Assembly: GCA_001566295.1 (NCBI GenBank)
Contig: KQ964269.1
Coordinates: 1-64,000 of the forward strand
Reading direction: 5' to 3'
DNA from: Microdochium bolleyi
Taxonomy: Eukaryota > Ascomycota > Sordariomycetes > Xylariales > Microdochiaceae
DNA: 64,000 nt
Positions 23,744 to 35,670 of the stretch are shown here, piece by piece. Each line of letters opens with the position of its first letter. Position 1 is the stretch's first letter. The notes beneath the pieces are model-generated. The model saw only the letters and a program-made list of their open reading frames with translations, was not told the DNA's origin and searched no databases. Made by a program: the position numbers and the translations under genes.

Positions 23744-25609
23744 ATGGCGGCTCCGGTCCTCTCCCTTATCAAGAAGCAGTTCACTGCGAGCAAGATCTTC
23801 TTCCACATCTTGTTCTGGGGCTTCCACTGGTTCATCTTCGGCTATGGTTGGTGCGTTATCTGCCTCTCACATTTTCCCGTTGACAGAACAAAGCATACTA
23901 ACTACACTCGCACCTAGGTGGAAGCAATTCTCCGATGAACGATTGGCTGGTCTCAACACCCTGAGGTTCTCCGTGTGGCTTTCTAGAGGTGCCGGTCTGG
24001 TGCTCGCCGTAGATGGAACGCTCATCTTAATACCAGTGTGCCGTACCCTGGTCCGCTGGGTGCGACCCAAGGTCAAGTTCTTGCCTCTGGATGAGAATCT
24101 GTGGTTCCATCGTCAGGTCGCCTATGCGATGTTACTCTTCACGATGATCCACGTGGCCGCTCATTACGTCAAGTAAGTCAGACAAGTACCATCTTTGGGT
24201 GGAGAGCTACAGGAGACTGATTCTTGCCACGCAGCTTTTTCAACGTTGAAAAGACCCAGATCCGACCCGAGACTGCCATACAGATTCACTACGCTCAGCC
24301 TGGCGGCATCACTGGCCACATCATGCTGTTCTGCATGCTCATGATGTACACGACCGCCCATCATCGCATCCGTCAGCAATCTTTTGAGACATTCTGGTAC
24401 ACCCATCATCTCTTCATCCCGTTCCTACTCGGCCTCTACACCCACGCCGTCGGCTGCTTCGTTCGTGACACGGCGGATCCGTTCTCGCCCTTTGACGAGG
24501 TCCTCTTCTGGAGGCACTGCATCGGCTACCAAGGATGGCGATGGGAGCTCTGGGCTGGTGGTCTCTACCTCATCGAGCGCCTGTACCGCGAGATCCGTGC
24601 CGCCAAGACAACCAAGATCACTCGTGTCGTCCGTCACCCATATGGTAAGTTCTTTCTTCTTTCGTCTCGCATTTGTCATGCCTTTGGAAACAGTTATTGA
24701 TAGTCATACCCAGATGTCGTCGAGATCCAGTTCGAAAAGCCGTCCTTCAAGTACAAGGCGGGCCAGTGGCTGTTCCTCCAGGTGCCTGGCGTCTCCAAGT
24801 ACCAGTGGCATCCATTCACCATTACGTCCTGCCCGTTCGATCCTTATGTCTCAGTCCACGTCCGTCAGGTTGGTGACTTCACCCGCGCTCTCGGTGATGC
24901 CGTTGGTGCCGGTGCCGCCCAGGCCAAGCTGTACGACGGCGTCGATCCTATGGGCATGTACGAGGTCGCGCTCCAGAACGGCCAGCAAATGCCTGTCCTG
25001 CGTATCGATGGCCCGTATGGTGCGCCGGCTGAGGACGTGTTTGAGAACGAGATCGCCGTTGTCATCGGAACTGGTATCGGTGTGACACCATGGGCCGCAA
25101 TTCTGAAGAACATCTGGCACTTGCGCCAGAGCCCGAACCCCCCCAAGCGCCTGCGCCGCATCGAATTCATCTGGGTCTGCAAGGACACGGGCTCCTTTGA
25201 GTGGTTCCAGACACTGCTCTCGTCGCTCGAGTCGCAAAGTACCGAGGCTGCCCGCATGCCCGGCAGCAATGGCGTCGAGTTCCTCAAGATTCACACCTTC
25301 CTGACGCAGAAGCTCGACATGGACACGCAACAAAACATTGTACTCAACAGCGTGGGCGCCGACCACGACCCTCTGACTGAGCTTAAGTCGCGGACCAACT
25401 TTGGCCGCCCCAACTTTGGGCGCATGTTTGAAGGGATGCGCGAGGGCATCTTGGACCGGACCTACATCAACGGCCTCGAGGGCAGCATGACGACCACTGT
25501 CGGTGTGTACTTCTGTGGTCCCTCGGCCGCTGCTCGCGATATCCATCAGGCCGCCAAGAAGGCGTCTACAAAGGAGGTCAACTTCCGGTTCTGGAAGGAG
25601 CACTTCTAA
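23744..25609 (+). CDS. noxA: NADPH oxidase NoxA (Nox1), superoxide-generating
   Basis: Four exons (23744-23850, 23918-24172, 24235-24644, 24714-25609) give 555 residues. The N-terminal half has six hydrophobic segments with the paired haem-ligand histidines expected of gp91phox proteins. These are in the His-Arg-Gln-Val...Ile-His-Val-Ala-Ala-His helix and in the Tyr-Thr-His-His-Leu...Tyr-Thr-His-Ala helix. The FAD motif His-Pro-Phe-Thr-Ile-Thr-Ser is at 290-296 and the NADPH motif Gly-Thr-Gly-Ile-Gly-Val-Thr-Pro at 376-383. The protein ends Phe-Arg-Phe-Trp-Lys-Glu-His-Phe, as Nox proteins do. It lacks the N-terminal extension of NoxB and the EF-hands of NoxC, so NoxA is the best call. It moves electrons from NADPH to oxygen across the membrane and in fungi is needed for fruiting-body development and hyphal fusion. 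Its cytosolic partners (NoxR, RacA) are not here. Confidence 0.95.
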
Positions 25610-26518
25610 GCGTGTTTTCCATTCTCGTGCGCATCCGTTTCCAACCTCGAGGAGGAAGGGTCTAGTGTTCCATTTCGTGGGGTTTTTATATATAGCACAG
25701 GGAGTAGATGAGTCTGGCGCAGTTGGACGAGGTCCAAGGTTGGTGATCTGTGCGGCATCACGCGAGGTCCTTGACATGGACGAGAGATACTACAGTGAGG
25801 AGGTCGAAAATGCGACAGCAAATCATGTCAAAACGTGTCCCGACTATCCAATTATGCTTCGGTTTGTGACGTGGAAACATCTGTGACCCGGGCAGTCTCT
25901 CGAGGCCGGCGTGTCCAACCCAAAGTTGCCAAGTTGTTCTGGAACCAGCGTCTGATCTCACCACTCGAGTCGTCGACTGTTAACACGGACTTTACAAAGC
26001 AGAGCCCAGGGTTCCGCCGTCTCAGAAGTGCCAGCACCTGAGGCAGCTTCGACCGTCTGGAGTCGGGCCCCGTTCATGCGTGCCGAGCAGGGGTCCTTCT
26101 GGTGGTGGTGTGGTTGGGGGGGTATGGCCTGGTCCAACGTTAGTGGTGCCCCGCGAACTCGCAGGACCCTGGCCCTACGTCACTGCATATCCCACTGTAG
26201 GGGGTGCTCGTCCTCCACTTGGTTCCGAACACCCCGTGTCTGACCCGAAATAGGAAAACAAAACGTCTCGAGCACAACCTTCTCTTTCCCCAGTCGGCGG
26301 AGACTTTTGTACGTTTAGGGTTCGACAGGCAGTTTGGCTCCCTCGCTCGCGCGCTCCTCCTGCCTTCGGAACCACAGCCGGATCATCTTTGCAACACCAT
26401 CAGACTGCCACAGTCAGAGACGAACAAGACCAGGCATACAACTCCAAGGCCACGGCGGGGCCAGCTCAGCCAGCCGTCCAGCCAGCCGGTAAAACAAAGT
26501 GGCGGCTGAGCATCCCGC
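25610..26518. other. Intergenic region between noxA and an F-box gene
   Basis: About 0.9 kb. A TATATATA-like run at 25685-25694 lies shortly after the noxA stop and may belong to its 3' end. Nothing else was recognised. Confidence 0.5.
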
Positions 26519-28874
26519 ATGGAGGCGGCGAGCAAGCTGACGTGCGGGCTGTGCGGCTATGTCCGGCCACGCTTCGGCGGCGCGACCGACACGGCGTGGA
26601 CGGCCTGGTGCCGGGCTATCTACTGCACCGGCCCTGGCGACGGCATCGACTCCAGCTCGGATCCGTTGGGTTCCGCCTCCTCTTCCCCAGGCCCGCTGCT
26701 CTCGGGCGTCGGCTTCCACCGGCACGATGACGCCTTGCAGCTTGCCACGCCGGTCCCGCGCGAGGCGCACATGCGCTTCGATGACCCGGACCTCAGCCCG
26801 CTGTCCGACATTGTCCACATCCGTGGCATCCGCCCGCCGCCCGAGGACCTACCCGATGCCGAAAGGGCCGAGTACAGCTGGGGTTTCGTATTTCATGATG
26901 CATGCTGGCGGCTGCTTGAGCAGGCTGCCGTGGGGAGCTACTTCGCCACCACCTCCTCAAGGATTAGTCACTCGACGGCGAGAGCGACCACACCGGTAGA
27001 CATCCGCGCCCTCTGGAGGATCCTTCAGTCCGTCCCCTGCGCGCACGACCTGCCCAACTGGGGCCACAATTACGGCGGGCTGTATCTAGGCGTCGCCAAG
27101 GACCAGGCCCGGGGGGAGCACTTTGTCCTGCTGAGCGCGACGTCCAACCTCGTCATCCCCAGCACATATTCAGACCCCCTCAGGGTGCCCGAGCTGAGGG
27201 ACATTTTGGCTCGGCTGCGGATCGATGAGGCGTTGCCCGACTCTTACCATCGCGGGGGCACTGCGGTGGGTGGTCATGCCGGCAATGGTGGGAGCAAGAG
27301 GCTGGACGATGGAGAAAACATTCTGCACGCAAGGGATGGCATCACTCGGCGGACAGCAACGGCATCCCTCGGGACGCCAACGTCTTCAGCACTGAATGAG
27401 CGCGAGAACGGCACCGCCTCACCAGCCGACAAGGACGCACGCACAGCAACAAGAAACATCAGCAGCAGCAGCAGCAGCAGCCGTGGCAGCGGTCCCAGCA
27501 GCGACGACCCCTTCGCCACCCTGCCCATCGAGATCCGCGAGATGATCCTCACCACTCTCCCCTCGCCTGACGTCTGCGGCCTGCGCCTGTCCTCTCGCTC
27601 CATCGGTTTCGCCACGCCTTTGACGCAGTACTTCTTCTCGAGCCGTTTCTGGCCCGGGCGCAAGCTCGAGGCCGTGTTCGACGGGTTCCTGCTCCCCCCG
27701 AGCCAGAGGTCCGGGCTGGACTGGCATGCCCTGTACGTCTTCATGAGGCGGAGGTTGAGGTTGAACCAGGTGTGTCTCGGCGAGAAGAACAGGCTCCGGA
27801 TATGGCGGCAGACAGTACGGCCGCTGGCTAGGGCGGTCGAGAATGTCGGCGAGCGCAGACTGAGCACCGAAGTGAAAGGGAGGGTTGTGTGGAGGGGGCC
27901 AGGGTTCTGGCAGGCGTGGCAGAGCAGCAGTGCTGAAGGGGGCAGGGCGCAGGAGGAGTTACCAGGAGGAGCTCCTCGAGAACCAGCCCTGATCCCGACC
28001 GGCAGCGACGGCTGGCGCACTGTGACGACAGTGAAGCAGCTCAACCCCGAGTCGTGGGGCGACATGGGCCGGCGCGTGACGCGCGCCGAGGTTGACCTGC
28101 CGGCCGGCTGCCTTATCGAGAGTATCGTGGTGTCCATGGTGGAGTTCTTTGACGTGCGGCACATCACGGGGTTGAGCTTTGTTCTTGCCCGGCCGCCGAA
28201 TGGAAGGACGAGGAGGAGGAATACAGGCGTCATTGGTGACGACGGCAAGATGGACAGTGGGATGAACGACGGCAGCGACGATGACAGCAACGACGATGAA
28301 GCGCACGTTATCGACCTGGGCTATACAGCCACGAGCTCGACCGACCGCGTCGTGCTCCCCGTGCAGCCGCGGCGGCAGAAAGAGGACGCAGACGTAGACG
28401 CAATCATCACCAGCGGACAGACACAGCCACAGCAACGGCAACCGTCGCCGACAGCTACGACGCAGCTGCAGGGCTTCCATGTCGCCGTCGACGAGTGCGG
28501 GTTCCGCGGCCTCGCCCTCATCACGGGCAGCTCGAGCAGCCCGGGCATGGCCATGAACACCATGGACTCCGAGTACCTCGCGTGGGCGGGCGAGCCGGGC
28601 GGCTTCGGGTCGTACCCCATCAAGACCAGTCGCTGCGGCGCAGCGGGAGGAGGGCTGCGGACAGCCAGCGCCGTGTTCGATGTAAGTCCATTCATAATCA
28701 CTTTGCCCTCTTCGTAAATCTGCTTGTCGTCTGGTAGTGTTTGTGCTGGGGGCAGATTTGGGCAATTATCATGCCTGTGCCTCTTTTTCTTTTTTTGCCT
28801 GTATGTATTGCTAACAAGATCCAAACTGTAAAAAGGGATTCCGCATGCAAGCGCTGCTCATCCCGAAAACTTAA
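26519..28874 (+). CDS. F-box protein with fungal DUF7600-like C-terminal region
   Basis: Two exons (26519-28681 and 28836-28874) give 733 residues. The second exon encodes only 12 residues, starting Gly-Phe-Arg-Met-Gln-Ala. That matches how these fungal proteins end after Val-Phe-Asp, and it follows a GCTAAC branch point. The N-terminus has Cys-Gly-Leu-Cys-Gly-Tyr, a short CxxC segment, then Trp...Arg-Ala-Ile-Tyr. The F-box (Leu-Pro-Ile-Glu-Ile-Arg-Glu-Met-Ile-Leu) is at about 331-370, preceded by a Ser run and low-complexity spacer. F-box proteins recruit targets to SCF ubiquitin ligases; the target is unknown. The family is large in filamentous fungi and poorly characterised. Confidence 0.82.
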
Positions 28875-28944
28875 TAAACAGGACCTACCTCCGCGGCCGG
28901 CCCGGGGATTCCGGAAACATGGGTTCACGACGGGGAAACGTGTC

Positions 28945-28964
28945 TGTGTGTGTGTGTGTGTGTG
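28945..28964. repeat. (TG)10 dinucleotide microsatellite
   Basis: Ten perfect TG units lie about 70 bp past the F-box stop codon, with imperfect TG copies on both sides. Confidence 0.9.
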
Positions 28965-29139
28965 CGTGTGTCTTGTTTGGCGTCTTCCCCGCACCGAGAG
29001 ACATTGTGGAAAGCCCCCGGCCGCCTTTTCAACCTCGAGGTAGGAGAGAACCAAGAAGCGAGAAGAAAGGAAGGAGAAAGGCACTACCATTCCCGCATGA
29101 GAATGGATTGGACATGGCAGCAGGCAGCCTTCTCCATTC

Positions 29140-29140
<1 letters not shown>

Positions 29141-29184
<44 letters not shown>
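29141..29184. repeat. 44-base poly-C homopolymer
   Basis: Forty-four consecutive C residues are bounded by A at 29140 and GG at 29185. The true length is uncertain because such runs are prone to sequencing and assembly error. Confidence 0.9.
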
Positions 29185-29186
<2 letters not shown>

Positions 29187-30208
29187 AAGAAGCTCGTCCA
29201 TTCTAATGCCGCGAAGCTCTATCAACTGCAGAGCACCCTGCCATCTTCGCTTGTATCCAAGTGCTTGTCCCTCGAGACTCTGCAAAGTCGTTCTAGAATA
29301 GAGTTCCATCGAGCCAGGCCCTCGGCGCATGTGGTGCTTGCCACTGAATAATGGTAGCACCGCAAGGGCATCCTCTTGTCCAGACCTGGATTTGGACTTA
29401 TCAGAGAGTCCATCAGACTATGAGGATGAGAACCAAGAGCTAGGAAAGTACATGTATACCCGCGCCGGGTAGCCGTAGGGTCAACCTCAAAGCGAGTCCC
29501 CACGAAGCTGCCAGGTCGCGTCGCGTGGTGGCTTCCAGATCGGGCCATGTGGAGCGTGAGGAGCAATGCTGGTTGGCTGCGCTGGGGAAGGGGGTGCGAG
29601 GCGTCAAGGGATATGGGACACCTAGCTCGAGCCAAAGAAGTGTTCACACTGCTGGACTAATGATTCTTGCAAGTCATCATGGTCGGAACGATGTGAGCGT
29701 CAGAGAGGAAGTACTTGGCAATACAATGCATGCACGGTATTACAGCATGGAGAGACAACTACGCGAGTCGTAACCATGGCTCTATATCGTGTTGTAGACT
29801 AGCGGCGATAACCATCGACTCCTCGCAGCTGGTTCAGCAAACGGTTCTTGCAAATTCGACGCAAGATATCATTTGTTGGAAATTATCTCATCTTGCCGCT
29901 CATGTGCATGTTCATGCCCAAGCTCCTCGACCAAGGGTATCCTCCGTAAACGAAACGTAACGCCATGTAAATGCAGCACGACAGAGTGATCCCACGTTCC
30001 ACCCGACTGTCAATTTTCTTCCATCATCGTGATGTCCAACACTCCTCCAATCTTCACCTCAAACATTTATCTGTAGTTGGCGTATCCCGATCCCATCTGT
30101 GCATGTCCTGGTAACTCAACAGGCGGTGGTGGTGGTGAACGAGGAGCGTCACTATTAATTGTTTTAGCAATCTGTATCAAAAGGGAACCCGGCTGGAACA
30201 ATTGAGAC

Positions 30209-31479
30209 CTACTGTGGCACGTTCAACTCAGAAGAATGGCCGGTATTCTGTGCCTGGAAGCCATATGCCTGCTGACCGTAGCCCGGCTGGCCCATGAACG
30301 AGTTGTGCGGGCTGCTTACGCCCGGGCTGAAGTGACTCGGCGCATGGCTAGGCGCGAGTGACGACCTCCAGGTATCGCTCTGTGCTCCGTATGGAGAGTT
30401 GGGCGGTTGAGGGCTCACGGACGGCTTGTATGGATCGTGGTAATTGGCTCCAATCATCGGTGTTGATGTCGATGGTCCGACAGTGCTCTGCCTATAGCCC
30501 TTCTCGATGCCACCCTTGCGACCGCAGAAGTAGATGAGTGCAATGCCGAGGATCACAACCGCGGCGCCTCCTATGGCGATACCTGCGATTGCGCCTGTCG
30601 ACAAGCCAGAGCCGGAACTTGAGCCGGAGCCCCCACTCGACGCTGGAGGAGTCGCTGGTGCCGGATTTGGCGTTGCTGTCGGGCTGCTTGGGTTGATCGG
30701 AGCCGGTGCCTCTTCCGGGAACGGGTCACCGGGACTGAGCTGGAACTGCACGAGCTCCTGGTACTGCTTCTGGATGTCCAGGTTGTGTGTGCTGTTCTGA
30801 TGAGGAAGTCAGTGGCCGGGAGTCGGGCAATGGCATGTTGTTGGCCTGTCTTGGCTTACAGGATTGATCACACCGATCATGGCCCAGTCTTTGCAAGAGC
30901 CCGGAGCGGAGCTGGAGATAAGTCAGTCCTGAATCGTGAAGGGGTGAGCAGACTCGCGGCTTCGTAGTGCTACTGACCAGTAGAAGAAGGTTGGCGTGGT
31001 GTCGTTGACTGTGAGCTCCCAGCTCGGCGGCTCGTCGCCCTGTTGCGACTGCTTCATGCCGCTGAAGAACATGCTGCCACCAGGCCTGGCCACGTCGTAT
31101 GGAATGCAAGGGTTTTTGAACTCTGCCTTGACGACGGAGTGGTTCTTTGGAAAGAAGTCGAAGTCTGCCCAATGTTCTGTCAGTCTAAGCTCTTGCACGG
31201 GGAAAGATCGCTATGCGAAGCGTGTGAAGGGGGTGGCCACATACGAATCACGTCACCCTTCTTGGCCAGGACTTTGTTTGGCTGGAAGTCATGCTGGAGG
31301 CCGACGCGGACGGTAAACGTGGTGGCGGCTTGCGAGGAAGACTTGGTGGCCGTCGACAGCGTCGTCGTGGGCGACCCGGAGGCCGACGATGAGAAGGAGC
31401 TCGTTGTCTGGGCGACAGTGCTTGTCACGGCAGCTGCCACGGCTGCAACGAGCAGCAGGCGTCTGGTGATGGCAACCAT
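30209..31479 (-). CDS. Secreted/membrane-anchored cupredoxin-like protein
   Basis: Four exons (31479-31245, 31164-30978, 30911-30860, 30796-30209) give 353 residues. A signal peptide is visible at 1-23 (Arg-Arg, then Leu/Val/Ala-rich, Ala-Gln). A Ser/Thr linker follows, then a cupredoxin fold at about 55-158 with Phe-Pro-Lys-Asn-His-Ser-Val-Val, Thr-Val-Asn-Asp-Thr and Phe-Phe-Tyr-Cys. A Pro/Ser/Gly linker leads to a single transmembrane helix at about 226-249 and a 100-residue cytosolic tail rich in Pro, Ser, Gly and Tyr. The family consists of fungal extracellular serine-rich proteins thought to sit at the cell surface. Of the expected type 1 copper ligands, His and Cys are present, but the second His is replaced by Ser (Cys-Ser-Ala-Pro-Gly-Ser-Cys). 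Copper binding is therefore doubtful. Function unknown. Confidence 0.85.
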
Positions 31480-32954
31480 GGTGTGTGTGCTGGAGGAGCT
31501 GCGCTGCAAGGTTGAGCAGGGCGGGAGAAGCAGAGAGGAAGGAGAGAGAAGTAGTAGCGTAGCAACGGGGAGAAGCGAGCCAGACCCTGAGGCAGCCACA
31601 CACGCACAGCCGGTGGAGGCGGCACAATCGACGAGTGCCCTAGGGTACTATCGGACGAGGACCACCACGACAGGCATGCCTGTGTGCTTGTTGTTGTCCG
31701 GTGCAGGGGGCCCGTCCACGGGTGGTGGCAATGCAATGCTCCCGGGAAGGGCAGACAGGACGAGACGGAGCACTGTCGGCTCTGTTGGCTGTGGGGGGTG
31801 AGGAGGGCGGGATGCGATGCTCACCTCAGCCCGGCCTGCCTCGCAGGACTCGGGCCCAGCCGAATCATGCTCCTGCTGACGGGACGCCGCACACCCTCAG
31901 CGACGGGGACACCTGCCCTTTGCATATGCCCATCTGCAAGTCCTCCAGGTGGGCAAGGTCGTGGGTGGCTGGCCTTGCATCGTGCACGCCCTCGCTATCT
32001 CCCACCTGTTTGCTTCCATCGGCAGCATGTACCAGCGAGCCCTTCCCTTCCATTCTTTCCCCCCTCTCTTTGGATCATGTCCCTCTCTCGGCCGCGGACT
32101 GCCCTCCTGCGCACAACGATTGTACAGCACAGCTCTTCCTCCCGCCGGGCAGCTGTGTTGGTTGACAGATGCAGCGGAGAAATGATGTTGGTCGTGTCAA
32201 CCTGGCAAGTGCATGGTGGGCGGCCCTAATGCAAGCCGCTCTGGCTTGGCATGCCAACCAGGCCTCTCTCCGCATCTATAATAAGCATGGCCTCGCTCCT
32301 CCCAGAGCTCAGCTGCTCGAGCTAGCTCAAGCTTGTCATCTCCACGTCCTGCGCCAACCAACATGCCTCGTCTAGGGCCCTCCCTCCTTGCCCAACACGT
32401 CTATCCCCGACACCGCCGGTCCTCAGCCTGCCATGGCCGTGCCCGTCAGTGACCGACAGGATCCCCACATGATTATGACCCAAGTCCTGCTCAGTTGCCA
32501 GCCAACCCTGACCGTGGACAAGGCCTTGCTGTTGCTGCTCAATGTTGGACGAGTAGGTTGAACAATGCCCTTGAGCACGAGCAGCAAGAACGCGACAAGA
32601 CATATTACAGCCAGCCTCGATCCAAGACAAGGTAGGAGTCCGTGTCGGATCTCGAGCCATGTAAGTATATACTCTGTTGGTGCGTGGCCCGTAATTATAG
32701 AGCACCGTCCGCAGGAACAGTGACTCTGCCTTCTGACGTGGTGCCCATGCAGTTTCGACTGGCCTTTGCATTTCAAACCATGTGGAATTGTTGTTTCTAC
32801 TTTTGTGATCCACCATGCCCAGGAACCGCAATTCCAGCCCTATCCAACAACACCCTACACCCTTATGCATGTCATATCTACATCACTTCTACCCCCGTGT
32901 CCAGGGAGCTAGAAAAAGGAGAACCACAAACCGCAGAGCGACTTTTGGGAACAT
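31480..32954. other. Intergenic region between cupredoxin and histidine genes
   Basis: About 1.5 kb holding the cupredoxin promoter/leader and the histidine gene's 3' end. No gene, repeat or RNA was recognised. Confidence 0.5.
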
Positions 32955-35670
32955 CTACTTGTTCAGAGACGCCAGTCTGATGCTCACCGCTCTCCTGTGC
33001 GCCTCGAGCTCCTCCACCTTGGCCAGCTGCATGACGGCGTCGCCGACGTTCCTGAGTCCCTCGGCCGTCAGGTTCGAGCTGGTAATGTGCTTCACAAAGG
33101 ACGCCAGGTTGACGCCAGAATACTGCTTGGCGAAACCGTAGGTAGCTGTGGATGAAGGAAGGGGCGCAGTTAGCATCGTGCTTGAATCTCGATAATACAA
33201 AAGAGTGAGAAGCGTGTTTCTGAAACTTACGCAAAGAGTGATTGACACCGGCAGAGTAGTCGCCCACACTTTCGGGTGTCCACTGTCCGATGAAGACGCT
33301 GCCGGCGTTCATGACCTTGTCGACAACTGACTCGGCGTCCTTGATCTGCAGGATCAGGTGCTCGGGGGCATAGTCGTTACTGATCCGCATGGCCTCCTCA
33401 ATGTCCTTGACCACGATGGTCACAGAGTGGCTGATGGCTCCCTTGACGATGTCGACACGGGGCAGGGCCATAGCCTGGTCGTGCAGCTCATCGTCGAGCG
33501 CCTTCAGGTGCTGCTCATCCATATCCACCGCGATGCAGATGACCTGGCTATCAACGCCATGCTCGGCCTGCGAGAGCAGGTCGGACGCGACGAAGGCTGG
33601 GTTGGCGTCCTTGTCGGCGATAACAAGGACCTCGGAAGGACCAGCGGGCATGTCGATGCTGACTCCAGCGTTGGTGTCGTTGCTCACAAACATCTTGGCA
33701 GCCGTAACAAACTGATTACCAGGACCTAGGATCTTGTCGACCTTGGTAACACTCTCGGTGCCATAAGCCATAGCGGCGACAGCCTGCGCGCCACCAGCCA
33801 GGACGATGCTTTCAGCACCAACCTTGTGTGCTACGTAGACGATCTCTGGCGTGATGCTGCCGTCCGACCGGGGCGGCGAGGCCAAGACAATCTTCTGGCA
33901 ACCAGCAACCATTGCAGGCACGCCTAGCATGAGCGCCGTGCTGGGAAGAACAGCGGTGCCACCAGGCACGTACAGGCCAACCCGCTCAATGGGCCTTGAG
34001 AATCTGCTGCAGACAACGCCAGGCATCGTCTCCACTTGCAGAGGCTTCTCGTCCTTCTGGGCCGCGTGGAACTTGCGGATGTTCTCAAAAGAGATGTCGA
34101 TAGCCTTGATGGTTTCGGCAGGAAGGTTCATCATCTCCTGGGGGAACGGAGCCTTGAGGACTGGCGAAGTCAATGAAGTGGCCTTCTCGAACTTGTGCGT
34201 ATACGACAGGAGGGCCTTGTCTCCATTTTGACGGATGTCGTTGATGATGGGAGTGACAATGCTCAGGATGGCATCCGCAGACTTCTGAGATGGACGCTTC
34301 AGAACTGCAGAGACGTCTGCCTCGCTGGACTGAGAGACATCTATCCTCTTCATCACAATTCTGTCGGTCTGCGGCGCCGTGTGCTTCTCGGCCGCGGGAG
34401 CAGATGTGAGAGGCACACTCGATTCCTCGGCGGCCTTCTTGGCATCCTCCGCAGGACCGTTGGTGATACCCTCCTTTGCAGCCCACTGGCCCTTCGCATT
34501 GCCCGGCCTCCTCTTGACCTTGAGGCTCTTCGCATCGAGGTTGCTCTCGATATCGGCAAGGCTTACACCGGCGCTGACAGCCTTGGTGAGAGCAAAGTAG
34601 ATGAGGTCGGCAGCCTCAAATGCAACGTCTTCTGGGGACTTGGCGTCACAAAGTTCTTCAGCCTCCTCCATAATCTTGGCTCTGAGCAGCTTCTCATCGG
34701 AGAAAAGTCGTTTTGTGTAAGACTTCTCGGGAGCGGGCTCGTTCTTCCTCGAGATCAGAGTCTGTTCAAGCTTGGAAATGCCCTTGAGGTCGCCAAAGCA
34801 GCCGGACTGCTCAAGGTGGCAAAATCTGCCCTTCTGCTTGACGATGAACTTGAGTGCATCGTTGTCACAGTCTAAGCTGATCCTGACCAGCTCCTGTGTA
34901 TCGCCCGAGCTGGCACCCTTGTACCACAGGCCGCGCTTTCTGCTTTGGTACACGCCGGTCTGTGTCTTGATGGCCTCCCCTACGCTCTCCTCGCTGCTGT
35001 ATACCAGGCCCAGGGCAATTCCCCTCTCATCGCAGACGACAGTGGGGATTAGGCCATCGGCCCGGTCAGACTTCCAGTTCTTGGAAAAGAGGCTCGGCAC
35101 GTAGATTCGGGATTCCGACTCCTCCTTCTTGGCAGTCAGCGTCGTGGACGGGATGATGGGAACAGCAGCGATCGTGGAGCTCGCCTCTACAAGGTCGGTG
35201 TACGAGGCGCCTTCAGCTGCGCGGATGAAGACAGTTGAAATCTTGGCTGCCTTGCGGGCCTCTGAAAACGCAGCGATGTCGGTGGTCTTGGGATCGAAGT
35301 TCTTGACGAGCACACCAGACTCAGCACCGGTGGACAGCTGCTTGAGATCCGTCACTACCGGTGCTACTCTGGAGCCAAATTCTGTGAAGTCGGACAGCTG
35401 CTCTGGCTGAACGAAGACCTTTCGAGCGCCGTGGTCGAGGAGCGAGATGACTTCGTCCCTGGAGGCAAGGCCCGTGGCGTCGAAGAAGGTGTGGAACGAG
35501 GCATTGTGCTGCTGAAGCAGGTTCTGAAGCTTCGGCAGGTTCTGGCTCGTTGCATCGAAGAAGACGGCTCCGAGGCAGGAAACTTCGTCGCGCGAGAGTC
35601 CTTCGGAGTTTGCGAGGCCCGGTGGCACGGCCACCGAGATGAGGAACGGGAGGGGCAGTGTCGTCTCCAT
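32955..35670 (-). CDS. his-3: Histidine biosynthesis trifunctional protein (HIS-3/HIS4)
   Basis: Two exons (35670-33231, 33145-32955) give 876 residues, close to the usual length of about 870. The phosphoribosyl-AMP cyclohydrolase region ends with Cys-Asp-Asn-Asp-Ala-Leu...Phe-Cys-His near residues 265-285. The phosphoribosyl-ATP pyrophosphohydrolase helical region spans about 325-395 (Glu-Glu-Ala-Glu-Glu-Leu...Glu-Ala-Ala-Asp-Leu-Ile-Tyr-Phe). Histidinol dehydrogenase covers about 440-870, with Arg-Val-Gly-Leu-Tyr-Val-Pro-Gly-Gly-Thr-Ala. The single protein does steps 2, 3 and the last two oxidations of histidine synthesis. It lies divergent from TAF9. A TGACTAA motif about 320 bp upstream is one base away from the Gcn4/CPC-1 site, so cross-pathway control is plausible but unproven. 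Confidence 0.96.

Larger units (their letters stand above)
28875..30208. other. Convergent region with low-complexity tracts
   Basis: The F-box and cupredoxin genes converge here. The stretch contains a (TG)10 run and a 44-base poly-C tract, both listed separately. No supported gene. Confidence 0.6.
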
